DNA of 64,000 nt, from NCBI RefSeq assembly GCF_024713945.1, contig NC_134678.1, positions 1,860,001-1,924,000 of the forward strand. Reading direction: 5' to 3'. Under the pieces are notes generated by a model, which saw only the letters and a program-made list of their open reading frames with translations, made no database searches and was not told where the DNA came from. The position numbers and the translations under genes are program-made. Source of the DNA: Dermatophagoides farinae. Taxonomy: Eukaryota > Arthropoda > Arachnida > Sarcoptiformes > Pyroglyphidae. Positions 1 to 12,876 of this stretch are shown in pieces (the first letter of the stretch is position 1; every line of letters starts with the position of its first letter).

Positions 1-746
1 TAGAAAATCTTAGCCGTACTATTCAGATTTCACATTGGGCTGGAGCAATTTCCGTGGAAGAAATGTTGGATGTCGTTCACACGGGGGCCAAACTTAAGGG
101 ACCATTTTCTCGATATGAATATCAACGAGAACCAGGTTCCAATGGTGTTTCATCGATTCGTTCATGGAAAACTCGATTGCCTGCCGGAGCTCATGACATT
201 TATTATCGTGATGAAATTGGAAACATTAGCACTAGTAACGTACGTGTAAGCTCATCTTCTGTTTATGTTGATATAAAGCCACGTTTTCCATTGTTTGGTG
301 GTTGGAAAACTAAATATATACTTGGATATACACTACCTGCCAAGAATAACTTGTTTGCATTGGATACAAATACATTAACTAACGGTGATTACATTCTACG
401 TATGCCATTTATCGATCACATCTACGACAATATGATCATTGATCAGGCAACCGTTAAAATTATTCTGCCTGAAGGTGCAAATAATTTCCGTTTGAATCAT
501 CCATATGATGTTAAACGTGAATCAGATGAAATATTCTACAGTTATCTTGATACAATTGGCCGACCAGTAATCGTATTATCTAAAAAGAATCTTGTCGAAT
601 GGCATATACAACCATTTGAATTACATTATAATTATAAACCATTTTATCTTCTACAAGAACCATTATTGATTGTTGGCTCTATTTTTGGTCTCTGTATCTT
701 AGTCATGGCTTTAGTTCGAACAAAAACATCTTTGGATGGTAAATGA
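1..746 (+). CDS. RPN1: Ribophorin I, C-terminal part (partial at the window edge)
   Basis: Subunit of the ER oligosaccharyltransferase complex that transfers N-glycans to nascent proteins. The open frame is already in progress at base 3 and runs without an intron to TGA at 744-746, so only the last ~247 residues are present. The visible sequence has the ribophorin I lumenal pattern (HWAGAISVEE, LPAGAHDIYYRDEIGNISTS, PRFPLFGGWKTKY). It ends in one hydrophobic segment (LLIVGSIFGLCILVMALV) and a very short cytosolic tail, KTSLDGK. The gene converges on the exosome gene at 841-1599. Identification rests on remembered family sequence; the N-terminus lies outside the window. Confidence 0.94.
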   Translation, partial: ENLSRTIQISHWAGAISVEEMLDVVHTGAKLKGPFSRYEYQREPGSNGVSSIRSWKTRLPAGAHDIYYRDEIGNISTSNVRVSSSSVYVDIKPRFPLFGGWKTKYILGYTLPAKNNLFALDTNTLTNGDYILRMPFIDHIYDNMIIDQATVKIILPEGANNFRLNHPYDVKRESDEIFYSYLDTIGRPVIVLSKKNLVEWHIQPFELHYNYKPFYLLQEPLLIVGSIFGLCILVMALVRTKTSLDGK

Positions 747-791
747 ATCCATTTTTCCATTACAATAATTTTGTAAATTGTTTTAAAACAT

Positions 792-812
792 TTTATTTCA
801 TGAAAAAATAAA
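792..812. other. Back-to-back poly(A) signals for two convergent genes
   Basis: AATAAA at 807-812 on + lies 61 nt past the ribophorin stop. TTTATT at 792-797 is AATAAA on - and lies 44 nt past the stop of the exosome gene. Each signal sits beyond the other gene's expected cleavage point, so the two 3' UTRs should overlap by roughly 50 nt. The signals are seen; the overlap is inferred. Confidence 0.6.
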
Positions 813-840
813 TTTGATACAAATTTATAAAAAAAAAACA

Positions 841-1599
841 TTAAACAAAACGTTTGCTTATTTTTTGTGATGTCGATCTAAGAAATGATGCCGTCCAATC
901 CAATGATTGTTCTTGAGCTTTGAATACATCGTTCAAGGAGAATTTACCTTCAGCTAAAATTGATACGGTTTTTGAATCGGTATTCTTATTCGATATATGA
1001 AATTTGGCTTTGATAAAGTCACATGTTTCGAATGTAAATGTGATTGGTTCATATGAACGAACATTTTTCGTACATTTCTCTATGAATTCTTTTTCTTGAT
1101 AAATTTTCTTATCCCTTTTGTCCAAAATTAGACCACATGTACCAATACAATAATTTAATGGATATCCAGAATCGATCAATGATAATGTGATTGCATTCAA
1201 TGATGTAGATAAGAATGAACTTCCTTTTTCAATTTCATTCAATATGATGTATGTACGAGAACGAGGTAATAATGCATGATAGACCATTGGGCTAAATGTC
1301 CTTTTAAAAAAGAATTCATAGTAAAACAAGGATTTATCTATGAATACATAGAATCGTTAGCATTGAATTATTCAAATTAATATGGCGTACAGACCTTTGG
1401 TTAGATTTTTAATCTGACCCAATGGATAAAGTAAAATGACAAAATAATTTTTTTTTAATAAATTCTGACTCGAAGTGATTGGATTCGGTCCGAACAATGA
1501 ACATTGGACAATATTATCACCAAAAGTATATAATGATGATCCAGAGCTACGATTCAAATTCGATAGAATCATTAAATGATCATCATTATTTGAGGCCAT
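841..1599 (-). CDS. EXOSC5: Exosome complex RNase PH-like subunit (Rrp46/EXOSC5 type)
   Basis: Non-catalytic ring subunit of the RNA exosome, which degrades and trims RNA in nucleus and cytoplasm. Two exons: 1599-1395 (ATG at 1599-1597) and 1337-841 (TAA). A 57-nt intron (GTCTGT...TTCATAG) joins them in frame to give 233 aa, very close to human EXOSC5 (235 aa). N-terminal NLNRSSGSSLYTFGDN matches the family's 'SRPDGSASFLQGDT' region. The exon-2 segment LPRSRTYIILNEIEKGSSFL then LNAITLSLIDSGYPLN matches the RNase PH core 'LHPRT..., LNAACMALVDAGVPM'. The acidic/arginine phosphorolysis residues of bacterial RNase PH are not evident, as expected for a structural subunit. Mtr3 (EXOSC6) or Rrp41 (EXOSC4) is less likely but not excluded. 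Confidence 0.86.
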
Positions 1600-1700
1600 G
1601 CTTCAGAAAATTGTTTATTTTTTATTTAAAATGTGCCAAATCAATAATCGGCGTCACTCACGTGATTATACGAAACAATAATCGATAGTATCGAATTCGA
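1600..1700 (-). promoter_or_regulatory. Likely promoter of the exosome subunit gene
   Basis: Immediately upstream of the ATG at 1599 (minus strand). It holds a perfect E-box CACGTG at 1659-1664 and a DRE-like ATCGATA at 1681-1687, motifs common in housekeeping promoters of arthropods. No TATA box is seen. The promoter assignment is inference from motif and position. Confidence 0.4.
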
Positions 1701-2222
1701 ATATATATAAATTTTTTAAATCAATCAAGAAACATTGTAATTCGTAAAATATTGCTACTGTAATTAGAGGGATTTTACATTAAATTTTTCAATAATCATC
1801 AACATCTATATTATGATCTAATCAATTATAATCATTTTCATGGTTGGAAATTCCAATTGATCAACCTTGGCCATCTTTTTAAAAAAGGGGTTTTCTTTCG
1901 ATATAATTGTCTAATCATTTCAACATATGATTTCAATGATGATTTTTTAATTTTTTTTTTCAATTGAAATTTTTAAAAAGAAAATTCTTAGAAATCAATC
2001 AAAAATCTATCTAATCACATAAAAAAAGAGGGAGATATATGCTGTATTTAATTTTGATTGCTTCATGTGATTTTGTTTTTGTTTTGTTCTTTTTTCAAAT
2101 TCATCCAATCTATGTAGTGGTCAATTCAATTTCAAAGACGTCAATATTGTTTGTGTAAATTTACTTACCATACAATTGAAATCTATTTGTTTCACAACGT
2201 TTCCTATCATCATTTTGAACGG

Positions 2223-2249
2223 AAATAACCAGTTTAAAACTGGTTATTT
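2223..2249. repeat. 27-bp perfect palindrome (13-bp arms, 1-nt centre)
   Basis: The arms AAATAACCAGTTT and AAACTGGTTATTT flank a single A. Each arm contains AACCAGTT/AACTGGTT, similar to Grainyhead/CP2-type sites (AACYGGTT). A related AACCAGTTTTAAACT occurs near 45149. The symmetry is seen; the binding-site reading is inference. Confidence 0.6.
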
Positions 2250-2923
2250 TCGATGTGAATTATCGATCCCTGAATCATTTATTTATACGCAAACAAAAAT
2301 TACATTCATCATCATTATTGTGTGTGTGTGTGTGTACTTTTTTTTTATTATATGACAGGTAATTCAATGTCTAAATCAATACAATAATCACATACAATCG
2401 GTCAATGTTTGTAGAAGACACAAACAGCGAAAAAAATTGGTTAAATTATTTTTTTTCTTAAATTTAATTTAATGAAAAAATGAATGAAGATTGAGATGAA
2501 ACGAAAATTGCCACAATTGCTAGAAAATTATTTTTTTTCTTCAAAATTCAATTTTGATTGACGAAATTAAACGAAAAAAAAGGAAAAAAATGATTTTTTT
2601 TCCATACAACACAGTTATTATAATTGAATGAAAAAAAAAATTTAAATAGAGATTCTCACTTTTGATCGATCGATCGATCGATTGATGATGATGATTATGA
2701 TCTTGTTCAATTAAATCATTGATGTTGATTGATTACAATTGAAAGTTAATTAATTAATTAATTAATTATTATTACTATGAATTGTCATCAGTCTTGAATA
2801 TAATTGATGATGATGGTCCAGGTATTTTTTTTCTGGCCATTAATTTTCATCAAAAATTAATTTAACGCTATTTTTTCCTCATTCTTGAACTTGGGCCGAT
2901 TTGTCGATAGGTTTGTGTTTGTA

Positions 2924-2925
<2 letters not shown>

Positions 2926-2960
<35 letters not shown>
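2926..2960. repeat. (TG)n microsatellite
   Basis: About 35 bp of uninterrupted TG, one of the longest dinucleotide runs in the window. Similar runs lie at 6161-6191, 36675-36703, 46475-46497, 60342-60363 and 63941-63959. Confidence 0.9.
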
Positions 2961-2963
<3 letters not shown>

Positions 2964-5900
2964 CGATATTCAAAACTTGTTGAATATATCCTTGAAAATC
3001 TGTCAAATCATTTTTCATTTTCACATGTGTGTGTATGTTTTATTGGCTATACGGTAAAATAAAGAGAGAAATAGAGTGAGAGAGAGAGAAAGGTAGGTAA
3101 TAATGCTGCCAGAAAAAAAATTTTGCCTTTTTTTCAAATTTTGTCTAGATGAATTTTTTTTTGTTCGTTCAAATCATCATTTATGATCGATTGAAAATGG
3201 TTTTGTTTTGTTTATGTTTTTTTTCTTCACCTTGTTTTTTCCATTATTTTTTATTTTTTTTTTTTTTTTTTTTGGTTTCGAATGATTGATCACATTAGTT
3301 GATTATACATTGATTAATTATAATCGATCAAGATATTTAGATAATTAAAAAGAGAGAGAGATATGACAATTTTTTTTGTTTGTTTTTTTGTTTGTTTGCC
3401 TATGTACCAACTATTTTGAAACAATTATTGCCATAATTATCAATTCAATGTTGTCAAAAAAAAACCTTGAACCCGAAATTTGTTGTGTTTTTACCGAAAT
3501 TTTTTTTTTTCATTTGAACATTTCAGCAGTAGGAAAAAAAAATTAAAATCAGGTCCTTGTATCGTCATGAAAACTTTTTTTTCACTTTCATTTATATATA
3601 CATGATGATGATTTCGTTTATTGCTCAATCAATCAAATCTTTATTGCATCGTTCAATTATAATACTTGCAAGTAATAAAAAAAAAATACGAAAATTGATT
3701 CATCATTGAACACATGGAAAAATGAATTTTTTTTTTCACTAGATAGACTGAGTCATGATCAATGTATGGCTCATATGATGATGATGATGGCTCGTGGTTT
3801 GACCTTTACTTTTCTGTTTTTTTTTCTACTTCTGGATGTGTTTTGCCTAAAGCGATTTGAATATATTTTTTTTACATCCAAAAAAGATTTGTTGTATGTG
3901 AAAAACTATTTTTAACTTGAATATATCTTTTTGGCTGATAAAAATTTGCCATCAAATTGAATTGAATTGAATTGAAATGAATGATATATTTATCTGCAAA
4001 AATGTGACTGAAAAATTATCATTTTTTTTACATAATTCCAGTTAATTATACCGGAACAGCAGCAATAGTTTTTTCCTGAATGTTTTTGTTTGCAGAGAAA
4101 AGGAGAGGATCAAAGGTTTCGAAGTAATGAAATTTATTTTCATTTTAAAAATACTGACGATAATGCTCAAAAGATGGCCATTCGTATATCGATGAATTAA
4201 ATGATGGTGAAACTTGTTTTTTTTCAAAAAAAAAAACGAGAATCATGTGTTTATAAAATGAAAAAAAATTCATTACAATGTTGCATATATTGGATGAATA
4301 TAAACCAAAATGAATGAATTTATATTAGTGTGTAAGTTGATACCAATGTCATTTTTTTTCCACAGAAAAATCGATACAATTTTGTTCACCAAAATCACGT
4401 TTTCACGTATATACTCAATGTGGAGATGGAGGAACTTGATTTTTTTTTTATTTGATCTGTTTCTTACGTAAAATCTGGATCTGGTTTTCAAAAAAAAAAC
4501 ACCATATCATTTCAATCATTTATATATAACAAACATTGATGATATACGACGTAATTCGTATATAATAAAGATTGATTGATGGATAAACAAGAATTCAATA
4601 ATGAGAAATGAGAAAAAATTATTATTATTCGACCTTCGGAAATTGAACATACACATACTCGTGGACAAATATTTGTGATTTGATGTAAAGAGAGACAGAT
4701 AGAAAGTGAGAGAAAAGAGAAAAGTTTGAAGAACATGCATTTTGAAATGATAAATTTCCTTCTTGAACAACGAAAAAAAAAAATTTTTTTTTCTTAAATT
4801 TATCCAAAGAGAAAAATAGCATCAACAGAATGAAACACAATGATTTCTATATATATAAATGATGGATCAACAACAGTAGTTTGATCGAATAAGAATCATT
4901 TCATTATTTTACTTACTAATTCAATATTTTCTGTCAGATTGATTATTTATTGATTTCTTTTTTTCTTTAACAATATTGACAGAACAATAATGATGATGGT
5001 GATAATCATTGATTTCATTTGTTTGTTATCATCATATATACATATAGTAGTATTGATTGACGTTGATGATATTTACGTAAATCAGATATTGATAAAAAGT
5101 GAAAAATTGGTTTTTCTTTGTTGATAATTTAAAAAAAAAAAAAAAATTTCAATTTATGACTCTATGTGTATAGTTAGTTAAGCATCATTCGTTTTTGTTT
5201 GTTTGCTATATGACAGATATGATGATAGGCGGAGAATGTGAGATAATCAATGTTTGAAATTTTTCATTTCTTCTTTAGAATAGAAAATAGAATCTTTCTC
5301 AGGTATATTGAGGAAAAATAGTGAGAAAGAGAGACAAATACTACTGGATAGAATAGTAGGAAAAAAAAATTTTCTACATGTATAAAATAAATGGCTGCAT
5401 ATTCGTACATACCTGTTGATCGGTGGTGGTGATGCTGCTGCTGCTAGTGATGGTAATAATAATAGTGTGTGTGTTATTATTTGATTTTTTCAATCACAAC
5501 ATTTTGAATTATTATTTATTGTTGTTGTTGTTGTTATTTTCGTGATTATTAACCATTCAGAAAACACTCATATTCGATATAACAATAAACGAAAGTCAAA
5601 TGGCCAACATATATAGTGTGATTTATTGTGATTTTGAATGAAAAACAAAAAAAAATTTTTTTTTTTTTCATTACCAAACAAACAACGACAAGAATCACAT
5701 CCATATATCACCAAAAGGTATTCAATTTTGTTTACATGAAAATTCTGTCGATAAAATTTATGGACATTGTCATTATCAATCATAATTCATTTACAAATTT
5801 AAAGTCAGAAAAAAATTAATAATTTTTTTTTCATTTTCAATAATTTTTTTTTCAATCATTTTTTAGATTCATCATTATTTTTGTATGATTAATTTTTTCG

Positions 5901-6157
5901 ACTTCAGAAAAATTATCTTGGATAACACAAGATAAAAAAAAAATTTTTTTTGGCCACATTATCATCATCATCATCATCATAATTATCATTGTCGAATGAA
6001 TGAATGTTTTGCGTGCTTGTATGCTTCAGTCGATGAAAATCCCGTAAATTTTTTTTTTGTAACTCAAATACTAGTTACCTTGATTGAAATGAACATGAAA
6101 TCGACCTTTTCGGATATATCGTTTGATTTTATTTGACCATTTTTTTGTTTCATTCAC

Positions 6158-6192
<35 letters not shown>

Positions 6193-7300
6193 GAACAACG
6201 AATAAAAACTTTAACCTCGAAATTGACCGTGTTCGTCATCATTGCTCATCATTGTTATCGAGATATCCAGGTATGTTTTTCGTTTTTTTTCTCTCTTCTT
6301 TCTTCTCATTTTGTTTCCCATCTTATCATTATCATGATCCAAACACATGGACATGGTGGTAATCATTGTATGTCCGTGCGTCAATGGCTTTTTTTTATCA
6401 ATGAAAAAAAAATGACGGAAACAAAAAAAAAATCTAATGTTTACCACATTTATATATGTATTCAAATTAGTTGTAACCTTTACCGTGTGTGTGTGGTTAA
6501 ATTTTTTTTTTTTTACTTTGACCATCATTTTGTTGTACATATTACTGATATATTTTGATGATCACTTCCTTTTTTGCTTCATTTTCTTGTAATCATCTGT
6601 GATCATCATAATGATAATCAAACTTCAATTGTCTTCAATCTAGCCAATTGTTCATCATTATCATAGGCCATGATCATCATCATCATCATTATTAATATTG
6701 AAATTTGTTGTTTTGTTTTGTTTGGGAATTTCCGAGGATTGAGCATCTTAGCCGTAATCTATTACAATTATTTTGATGATGATGTCATTTGGTTTCATTT
6801 TTCACTTGTGAAATTGAATTTTTTTTTGTTGTTCTATTCATTGAATGCAAATGAGCATTTTTTGAGAAAAAAAAATTTAAAAATTTATTCGCACGTACTT
6901 ATAACATGAAGCATGCAACACGTGTCTCTTTGCACGTTTCTTTCAATGACTTAGTTAAAGATATTTTTAATATTTAAATGTTTTTTTTGTGGGTATCAAA
7001 AATTCATTAATGATTGGCCCATGATTAGTCATCTTAATTACAATTATTTATTGCCGGATATTTGTATTTTGTTTTATGCCATTCAATAGTGATAAATTGA
7101 ATGTGCGAAAAAAAAAATTCTGTTTCCGTTTTTTTTTTTGTTAATTTTCTTGACAACAAACAGAAAAACGTTTTAATTTCATACATTTCATTAGTTTACA
7201 TTGAATCAATAAAATAACAAATTTCAATATAGCACATCATATATTTTCACTAGCTAACCATAGAGCATGTCACTGACCTTGATGTAGTTGTTATCGTCAT

Positions 7301-10300
7301 TGAATTTGGTCATATTTTTTTATTATTATTATTGAATCATTGGAAAATGACCAAAAAAAAACCTAAGTGAAATATCATTACATTATGACGACGACAGTAA
7401 TGACAATCTAACTTGATGAAATATTTTTGTTTTGTGGCCAATCAATTACATCATCATCCTATACACAGTGCTGACGTCAGATTTATCAATTTCCGTATAG
7501 TATTGATGAATGAATGAATCATCAAATCAAATTAAATAAAATCATTATCGATCCAATTTATTAATCATTCAGATTTTCATCACACCAATTCAAAAAAAAA
7601 ATGTCATTGTTTTTGACATTTTTTCGTCTCCATTTCGATCTTTACATGCGATATGTAATTGCAGGTGTGTGTGTGTGTGTGTGTGTATTCAATTGGAGTT
7701 TTTATTTGTATATTTAACACATACATCAACCATATTGTGGTGGAAAAAAAATCGAATCAATGTTGATTTTTGTCAATCAATATATATTTATTTAGAAATA
7801 TCTGTTTTTTGTCGTCGTCGTCGTCGTTGTTGTTGTTGTTATTGTAAATCATCAATGATTTTGATGAAGAGAAGATTTTCTCAATTTTTTTTTAACACCA
7901 AACAGTCGAAATGTTGAAAAAAGGGAAAAAACCCATGTGAATACCAATATAAATATTGATTACGAATTTCAAATGAACAAAAAAAAATTTCTTTCTTCAT
8001 ATTGACCTTAACATTTATGACAACCGGTGTGTATATGTTACGTCTGTTATTTTATTTTATTTTTTTTTTTTTTTGAATTGTTTGTACCGCAATTGTGTTA
8101 CACACACACACACACACACACCAATTTCTCTTGTATTTTTGATGCAATATATTTGAGTTCCAAATTCAAGATAAATTGAGAAACTTAGAAAAAAAAACAT
8201 AATAATAATAATCGGTGACAATGTGGAACATGCACACTTTACAGATTATCTCAAAATGCCATCTGCATGTTATACACATGATACTGAAACAATGCACCTT
8301 GTTTTTGTTTTTTTTTGATTTTGTTTTGTTTCAAAAAAAATAAAAAAAATTCATAAAGGCCGAAACAATAAAAAATATGATAAGCTACACATTCATAATT
8401 AGAAAGAAATATATGCCAGAAAAATTATTTCATTTTCATTTTCGTTCACTCGATATTTATTAATTTAAAATGGGAAAAAAAATTTTTTTTTCTCTTTTTA
8501 GACTTTTTACTTTCTCTTTCGATTCATTTTTTCAGTTTTTCTCTGTCTCTCACACACACTCGTTATAATAGCATGGCATAACAGTAGTTTACCTTTGGAA
8601 CTTGAAAGTTAATGAAATGAATGAATGAATGAATGAATGAATGGCAGCGCAAAGTAGTAGAAAAAAAAGATGTTTCATGAACAAGAAAAAAAAAGATAAA
8701 TAAAACAAAACGATCAAAAATGATTCGGCTCATTGATTTTTTTTTTCTTCTTTACGTTTGTTTCACATTACATTGCCATCATCATTTTTTATTATTATTA
8801 ATGAAAACAAACAAACCATATATACTATATATACGAATGTTTAACATTACAAGTATATATACTTATTACGTAATAACGAACATTTCATATTTTGATTGTC
8901 TTAATTGAAAAGTTTTTTCTTTCTTTCTTTCTTGTACTTTTCTCTATCATATACTGATAGTTTTTTTTCCAATAGTATCGATTTTCAATCAACGTGTGTA
9001 CGTGTGTGTGGGTGTGTTTGTAAAAAAATATTTTCTTATTATCATTGTCATTTTGTGTTCTTCTTTGCTTACTTTGCTTCTATTGAAACATGACTTGATG
9101 TTATCGAAAATGAGGGGAAAAATTTTTGTTTTTTTTTCCATTTCGTTTGCCATCTGACACATTATGATTGTGTAATTGATTATTATTCTCAATGAAATGA
9201 ATTTTTTTGTTTCTTATTTTGAATTTTTTTCTTTTCATTTTGTAATCGTTTTTTTTCATTATTATTATATCACTGAAAATGTCGTCAATAATGAATGATC
9301 ATTGAATTTGTTTTTGTTTTTGGTTTTTCACATTAATCATAATTGGTTGTGATTGGTGTGGTTCATTAATTAACATTGGACAATTAACATTGTAATTCTG
9401 GTTACTACAAAATGTTTTTTTTTTTTTGCTTTTACTTTTTTTCCACTCATCATTATCGACAATAATTTTATCCTCTTCATTTTTTTCAATAAGGAAAATT
9501 TACCCCTTAATTTGTTTCGCACACACACACACACACACACACAACACAACACAAATTCTGACAAGAATTATCCAATTTGCCATCATCATCTGCCATTCAT
9601 TTCAATCGATTAATGCTTATTGATGATTAAATTCACTTTTTCTCTCTCTGTTTGGTTGGTTGGTTGGTTGGCTGGTTTGTTGGTCCATTCAAACGAAATA
9701 AAAAAAAATGATTTACCTGTTTATGGATGTGTATGTGTGATTTTGCACGTACATATGTACAACTTACATCAACAACAATTGTGATCATCCATTATGATGA
9801 TGATCATCATCAACAAAAAGAAACAAGAAAAAAAAATTTTCTTCTTCCATTTGTCATCAACATCACCATCATCAAAATTATCGATTGTTTTGCCTGCATT
9901 AAATTATTGTGTATATACTCATAGAATGAAAAAAAAAATTCTCAAAAACATTTCATTTATCGATTTTTCATTCAGTCATCATTGTCATAGTTTTTTTGTT
10001 TTGTTTTCTGAAAATAAATTACAGCCCTTTTTTCAAAATTATTTACCATTTCTCAATTCATCTGATGATTTCATATGAACGATATGAACAGAATGTTTCA
10101 ACGAATTTCTTGCTTTTGTTGTTAACTTGTGATTTAAATTTTTTTTTTCGGCTATTGCTGTATGTATATATTGATATTTTATCATAATTTTTACTAACTA
10201 TAAACAATTTTGCTAATCATTGTTCATTGGCAAATTGAATAATCTTTAATCAATATGCTTAATCAATCGAAAGGTTTTCGGTGCAAATAATAATAAATCA

Positions 10301-12876
10301 TTCATCACATGTCTAGCAGTATTTGTTTGATGGCAAAAAAATTTTTTTTTTTTTATTTATAGTCTTTTTTTCTGACACAAGTGCACAAATTTCAAATTGT
10401 TTACCTCTTTATAATGATGGAGGTATTCACAAAAAAAAATAAGTGTTTAGATAATAATTAATAATTCTAAAATGTCTAGCGATCAGTCATATATTCAAAC
10501 TATAATCATTGGATGGGATGTAACCATTCAATTTTTCAATTTTAATCTTGGAATTGCAATCATTTGTATTGTAGAAATCCAGGCACAATCCATCATACAC
10601 ACACATACACATTGTACTACATCATCTTAATCTTTATTATCATGATGATTACACACACACACTGAATCCAAAATAAAAAAACCTTCAAACGATTCCCTAC
10701 TGAATCAGTATTTATCGATTAATTTTTAAAAATTCACGGTCATATGATTGTTGATTGTTGTTCTCGTTTTTCTTTTTCTTTGTAGCAGTAGTAGTTAATT
10801 ATATCCATCATCATTTCATTCATGTCATAAATATTTTGATTTTTTATTTGGAAACTTTTATTTTTTTTTCTACAAAATCCAAAATTGTTCTAATCGATTT
10901 GGATTGAATTTTAAAAAAAAGAGAAGAGTTTTCGTTATTATCATCACCATCGATATATCGACATTAACATCCTAATGTTGTGATGACGACAATTTCTGAT
11001 GATGGTGATGATGATGATGAACATGGTGGTGGTGGTGGTGGCAACTTTCTATCTTAAGAAAGACCAAACATACGAATAATACTAGATGTTCTCACCAAAT
11101 GATAAAGGCAGTATATTGAAAAAAAAAATTTATGAATTTTCAGCATCGAAAGAGAAAGTCTTTTTTTTTCTTTCTTAATAAAGGTTTCGATTTCTTACTT
11201 GGATGAAATGTTTTTTTTTTTTTTTGATTTTCTTCGACTAGCTTGTTTTTCTTTTTGTTGTTGTTGTTGTTGTTGTTTGTTCGTTCGATGTTTTTTGGGA
11301 AGCTTTCTTTTTCTTCTTCTTCTTCTTCTTCTGTTGCTGTATTCGTTAACACTAGTCGCATCTAACTAACTAACTAACTAACTGCCCTTGAGCTCAATTT
11401 TTTTTTCCTGCTCATTCCAAACATGAAACATACGATTCGATTCATACTATCCATTCATCCATCCATTTATTCGTTCTTATTCATTTGCGATTGCTGTATT
11501 GCTGCTGTCCATCGTTCTTTTTTTTCTGTTTCTGTTTATATGAATCAACAACAACAATAATAATGATTATGTGCTGAACACATTGGCTATCTTTTCTTGT
11601 TCTGAATTATTTGCTTATACAAGATTCAACAACAACAACAACAACAACATCGACGACAATAATAGACATTTGTCGATTGATTTATCTATTTTTTGTTTTG
11701 CTATTACCGTTTAATCATACGGACAATGAAAAAAAAAATCCAAAATGATGACCATTACTGACCGATAAAATTTGATACAAATTAAAAAACACTTGTTGTA
11801 ATGTGTGAATATGTATGTGTGAATCATCATGGTTTTGTTTATTATTTGAAATTTATTAATTTTTTTTTCTTTTGGTCTGGCTTCGACTTTCGACTCTCAT
11901 TAAATGTGCTGTGCTAATGTTTTTTTTTTTTTTTTTTTTTTTGGGAAATTTCCGCATGACGTTGATATTTATTTGTTTCATTTGATGATTGTGATTCGGC
12001 ATTGATCTTTATGTTTTTTTTTTAGGTTAGATTATTGTGTATCGAATTTCGTTTTTTTTGTGAACGATAAATAAATTTATCATTGTTGCATATCAATTAG
12101 GATAATGATGATGATAATTATGTCCAGCCATATTTGCGTACCTCTTACATCAGTTTTTTTTCAGGCTCCATTATCATAATCAAAAATCAGGAAAAAAAAG
12201 TTATTCTGCAATGTTTTTTAGCCAGAATTTCAATAATTAAAATTGATGAATCTTTTTTTATTTCCTTCATTATTCAGCATAAATGTTTTTGTGTGTGTTT
12301 GAGTTAAATCTAATGATTAAATCTAATTTTTAATCTTTTTTTTCCATTTTTATTTTTCTACCGGTTTTTTCTGGTCTACTCTCCATTCACAGTTTAAAAT
12401 TATTTAATCATCTTCAATCACATTGAATGCAGCTATAGTGTACAATATAGCAACAACAACAACAACAGCAACAAAACTTTATTACTAAGCTATACATTGA
12501 AAATCTATCGATCAATCAATAATTGTAAAATAAAAACAACGTACAAATTTCATATATTCACCAGAAAATTCATTTTTTTCATTGGCTATTTTTTTTTGTT
12601 GATTTTCCCCATACGTCAACTTGCATAATTTCATTTTCTTCTTTGATCATCATCACCATCATCATCATCATCATTAGCAGCAGCACCATTACCACCACCA
12701 CCACATATACAATCATATCGTTGTATCAGTGTTGCCGTCAAAATATATTTCATCAAAAAAAAATTGATCAAATCACTCAATTTTTTTCCCTTTTTCAACG
12801 CAAACCAGTGGCAAAAATAATAACGACAAACAATAGTGTGAATACCACAAAATAAAATAAACATTAGCAAGCCAAA
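7301..12876. other. Non-coding stretch upstream of the ABCH gene
   Basis: No supported gene. Notable items: a full palindromic CRE TGACGTCA at 7472-7479, (GAAT)n at about 8616-8643, (GGTT)n at 9653-9670, (CTAA)n at 11362-11383, and several (GTT)n, (GAT)n, (AC)n tracts. The final part (about 12420-12876), including CAA and ATC repeats, probably contains the 5' UTR of the transporter gene. Confidence 0.55.

Larger units (their letters stand above)
1701..7300. other. Non-coding, AT-rich, microsatellite-dense stretch
   Basis: No convincing coding region on either strand; open frames here translate poly-T, (GT)n or (ATC)n repeats and lack domain-like sequence. Contents: a 27-bp palindrome at 2223-2249, (GATC)n near 2664-2682, (TTAA)n at 2746-2767, (GT)n at 2926-2960 and 6161-6191, and many A/T homopolymers. 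It may be intergenic, or may include 5' exons or introns of the downstream ABC transporter gene. Confidence 0.6.

Noticed and set aside
1479-1688. Plus-strand frame opposite the first exosome exon
   Set aside because: It is antisense to an exon that fits a known family and has no recognisable protein features.
6123-6558. Open frames of 79-141 codons (and similar ones at 36351, 39365, 60188, 60485) on both strands
   Set aside because: They translate (GT)n/(CA)n, (ATC)n and poly-T runs into CVCV, HTHT, HHHH and FFFF strings, with no domain-like sequence or flanking splice structure.
10900-11360. Minus-strand Lys/Glu-rich frame (73 codons)
   Set aside because: It is composed of poly-A, TTC and GTT repeats read in reverse; no protein-like character.
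1701-12876. Transposon or CRISPR-like repeat array in the gene-poor stretches
   Set aside because: Repeats are simple microsatellites without unique spacers; no transposase-like ORF, target-site duplication or terminal inverted repeat was seen.
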